From Oscillospiraceae bacterium (GTDB taxonomy: Bacteria; Bacillota; Clostridia; Oscillospirales; Oscillospiraceae), in the NCBI GenBank assembly GCA_016287555.1, contig JAEFAK010000094.1, forward strand, positions 1-6,894: a stretch of DNA of 6,894 bases, given 5' to 3'. Position numbers and translations under genes: made by a program. Numbering within the stretch: position 1 is the stretch's first letter; every line of letters begins with the position of its first letter. The notes beneath the pieces were generated by a model that ran no database searches, was not told the DNA's origin, and was given only the letters and a program-made list of their open reading frames with translations. Positions 6,161 to 6,894 of this stretch are shown piece by piece.

Positions 6161-6355
6161 ATGCAGATAAACGTAGGAGACGTCATCATAACGAAAAAGC
6201 CGCATCCCTGCGGGGGCGACCGCTGGGCCGTGCTCCGGGTGGGGATGGATTTCAGGCTCAGATGCCTTGAGTGCGGGCGCGAGGTCATGGTGCCGCGCGC
6301 GAAGGCGGAAAAGAGCGTCAAAAAGCTTTTGCAGACGGAAGGAAAGCAGCAATGA
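6161..6355 (+). CDS. DUF951 family small protein
   Basis: A 64-residue basic protein that I recognise as DUF951 (YyzM-like), a family of about 65 residues widespread in Bacillota. Diagnostic patterns are VGDVI (5-9), KKPHPCGGDRWAVLRVG (12-28), and DFRLRCLECGREVMVPR (30-46). C17, C35 and C38 (with H15 nearby) form a possible zinc-binding knuckle in a small beta-barrel. The function is unknown; nucleic-acid binding is a common guess for this shape. The SD is poor: GAGGG (6143-6147) is 13 bases from the ATG, with only GAAGCG close by, yet the ATG gives the exact family N-terminus and no in-frame start lies upstream. The stop codon overlaps the hisC start (ATGA, 6352-6355), so the two are probably translationally coupled. 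The 74 bp before it, shared with the divergent gene, show no confident promoter. Confidence 0.9.
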   Translation: MQINVGDVIITKKPHPCGGDRWAVLRVGMDFRLRCLECGREVMVPRAKAEKSVKKLLQTEGKQQ

Positions 6356-6894
6356 AAGAGATGTGGAGCAGCGACCTGCTCGATATGAAGCCCTACGTCC
6401 CCGGCGAGCAGCCGAAGGACAGGCGCTACATCAAGCTCAATACGAACGAAAACCCCTATCCGCCCTCTCCGAAGGCGATAGAGGCGATCATCGCCGCGGC
6501 CAACGCCGACCTGCGGCTTTATCCGGACGGGGAATGCGGGGATCTTGTCGCCGCGATATCCGAATTCACGGGGCTGCCCGCCTCGCGCATCTTCGCCGGC
6601 AACGGCAGCGACGAGGTGCTCGCGCTGGCCTTCCGCGCCTTCTTCGCCTCCGGCGCGAAGGCGAGGACGCCCGACGTGGGGTACAGCTTTTATCCCGTAT
6701 ACGCGGCGCTCTTCGGGACGAACATCGAATACGTTCCCGTAAACGAGGATTACACCGTCCCCGTCGAGGCCTTCTTAGACACGCCGGGCGGAGTGGTGCT
6801 CGCCAATCCCAACGCGCCGACCGCCGCCGCGCTGCCGCTTGCCGATATCGAGCGCATCGTCGCCGGAAATCCGGACAATGTGGTCGTCATCGAC
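6352..6894 (+). CDS. hisC: Histidinol-phosphate aminotransferase, 3' end outside the window
   Basis: The first 181 codons of a PLP-dependent fold-type I aminotransferase that converts imidazole-acetol phosphate plus glutamate to histidinol phosphate in histidine synthesis. Seen: LNTNENPYPPSPKAI (29-43), the HisC N-terminal signature; LYPDGECGDL (56-65); GNGSDEVL (83-90), which binds the PLP phosphate; YSFYPVY (111-117), the aromatic region stacking on PLP; NPNAPT (152-157); and VVVID, whose D181 should pair with the pyridine nitrogen. The catalytic lysine lies beyond the window. The usual Gly after NAPT is Ala here (TAAALP), a mild change. AGGAAA (6340-6345), six bases before the ATG, supports the start; ATGs at 6361 and 6385 are internal alternatives. 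No other his gene is visible. HisC paralogues can also act on aromatic amino acids, so substrate is likely but not certain. Confidence 0.93.
   Translation, partial: MKEMWSSDLLDMKPYVPGEQPKDRRYIKLNTNENPYPPSPKAIEAIIAAANADLRLYPDGECGDLVAAISEFTGLPASRIFAGNGSDEVLALAFRAFFASGAKARTPDVGYSFYPVYAALFGTNIEYVPVNEDYTVPVEAFLDTPGGVVLANPNAPTAAALPLADIERIVAGNPDNVVVID

Noticed and set aside
6545..6742. 65-codon plus-strand open frame inside hisC
   Set aside because: It is out of frame with hisC, whose motifs are continuous through this stretch; its Arg/Ser/Pro-rich translation has no family likeness.

Overview
The window is a gene-dense, GC-rich bacterial segment. It has eight genes, all recognisable or partly recognisable, and no RNA gene, insertion sequence or CRISPR array that I can see. 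The gene families point to Bacillota, most likely class Clostridia (a gut-type Oscillospiraceae or Christensenellales relative). The clues are a DUF951 small protein (a Bacillota family), a secreted protein with a copper-amine-oxidase-N 'stalk' domain, a RarA of the 'LYLDEIQYF' type, and strong GGAGG-type ribosome binding sites. ATA isoleucine codons occur in all the genes despite the high GC, so base and codon use look uniform and no gene stands out as recently acquired. The lineage is inference from gene content, not measurement.

Positions 1-3699 hold a four-gene plus-strand cluster with very short gaps (37, 1 and 12 bp), probably one transcription unit with a cell-envelope flavour. It runs: the 3' part of a CapA-family protein with a long Pro/Glu/Asp/Ala tail; a class I SAM-dependent methyltransferase of unknown substrate; a secreted stalk-domain protein whose C-terminal half looks like a NodB polysaccharide deacetylase that has lost its catalytic residues; and a stand-alone GlmU-type sugar-nucleotide pyrophosphorylase without the acetyltransferase half. 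Together they suggest surface glycan or cell-wall work, but no defined pathway can be read from them.

Positions 3689-5733 hold two genome-maintenance genes. The endonuclease III gene nth (minus) overlaps the end of the pyrophosphorylase gene tail to tail by 11 bp. The rarA gene (plus) diverges from nth across a 134-bp intergenic region that holds a good minus-strand sigma-A-type promoter and a dyad over its -35 box.

Positions 5727-6894 hold a 119-aa minus-strand protein of unknown function, which overlaps the end of rarA by 7 bp. A DUF951 zinc-ribbon-like small protein and the 5' part of hisC (histidinol-phosphate aminotransferase) follow on the plus strand, translationally coupled by an ATGA overlap; hisC runs off the window.

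I found no convincing new system. The points most worth a second look are the inactive-looking deacetylase domain, the single-domain GlmU-like enzyme beside it, the repeat-coded CapA tail, the possible shared nth/rarA control region, and the unidentified 119-aa protein.
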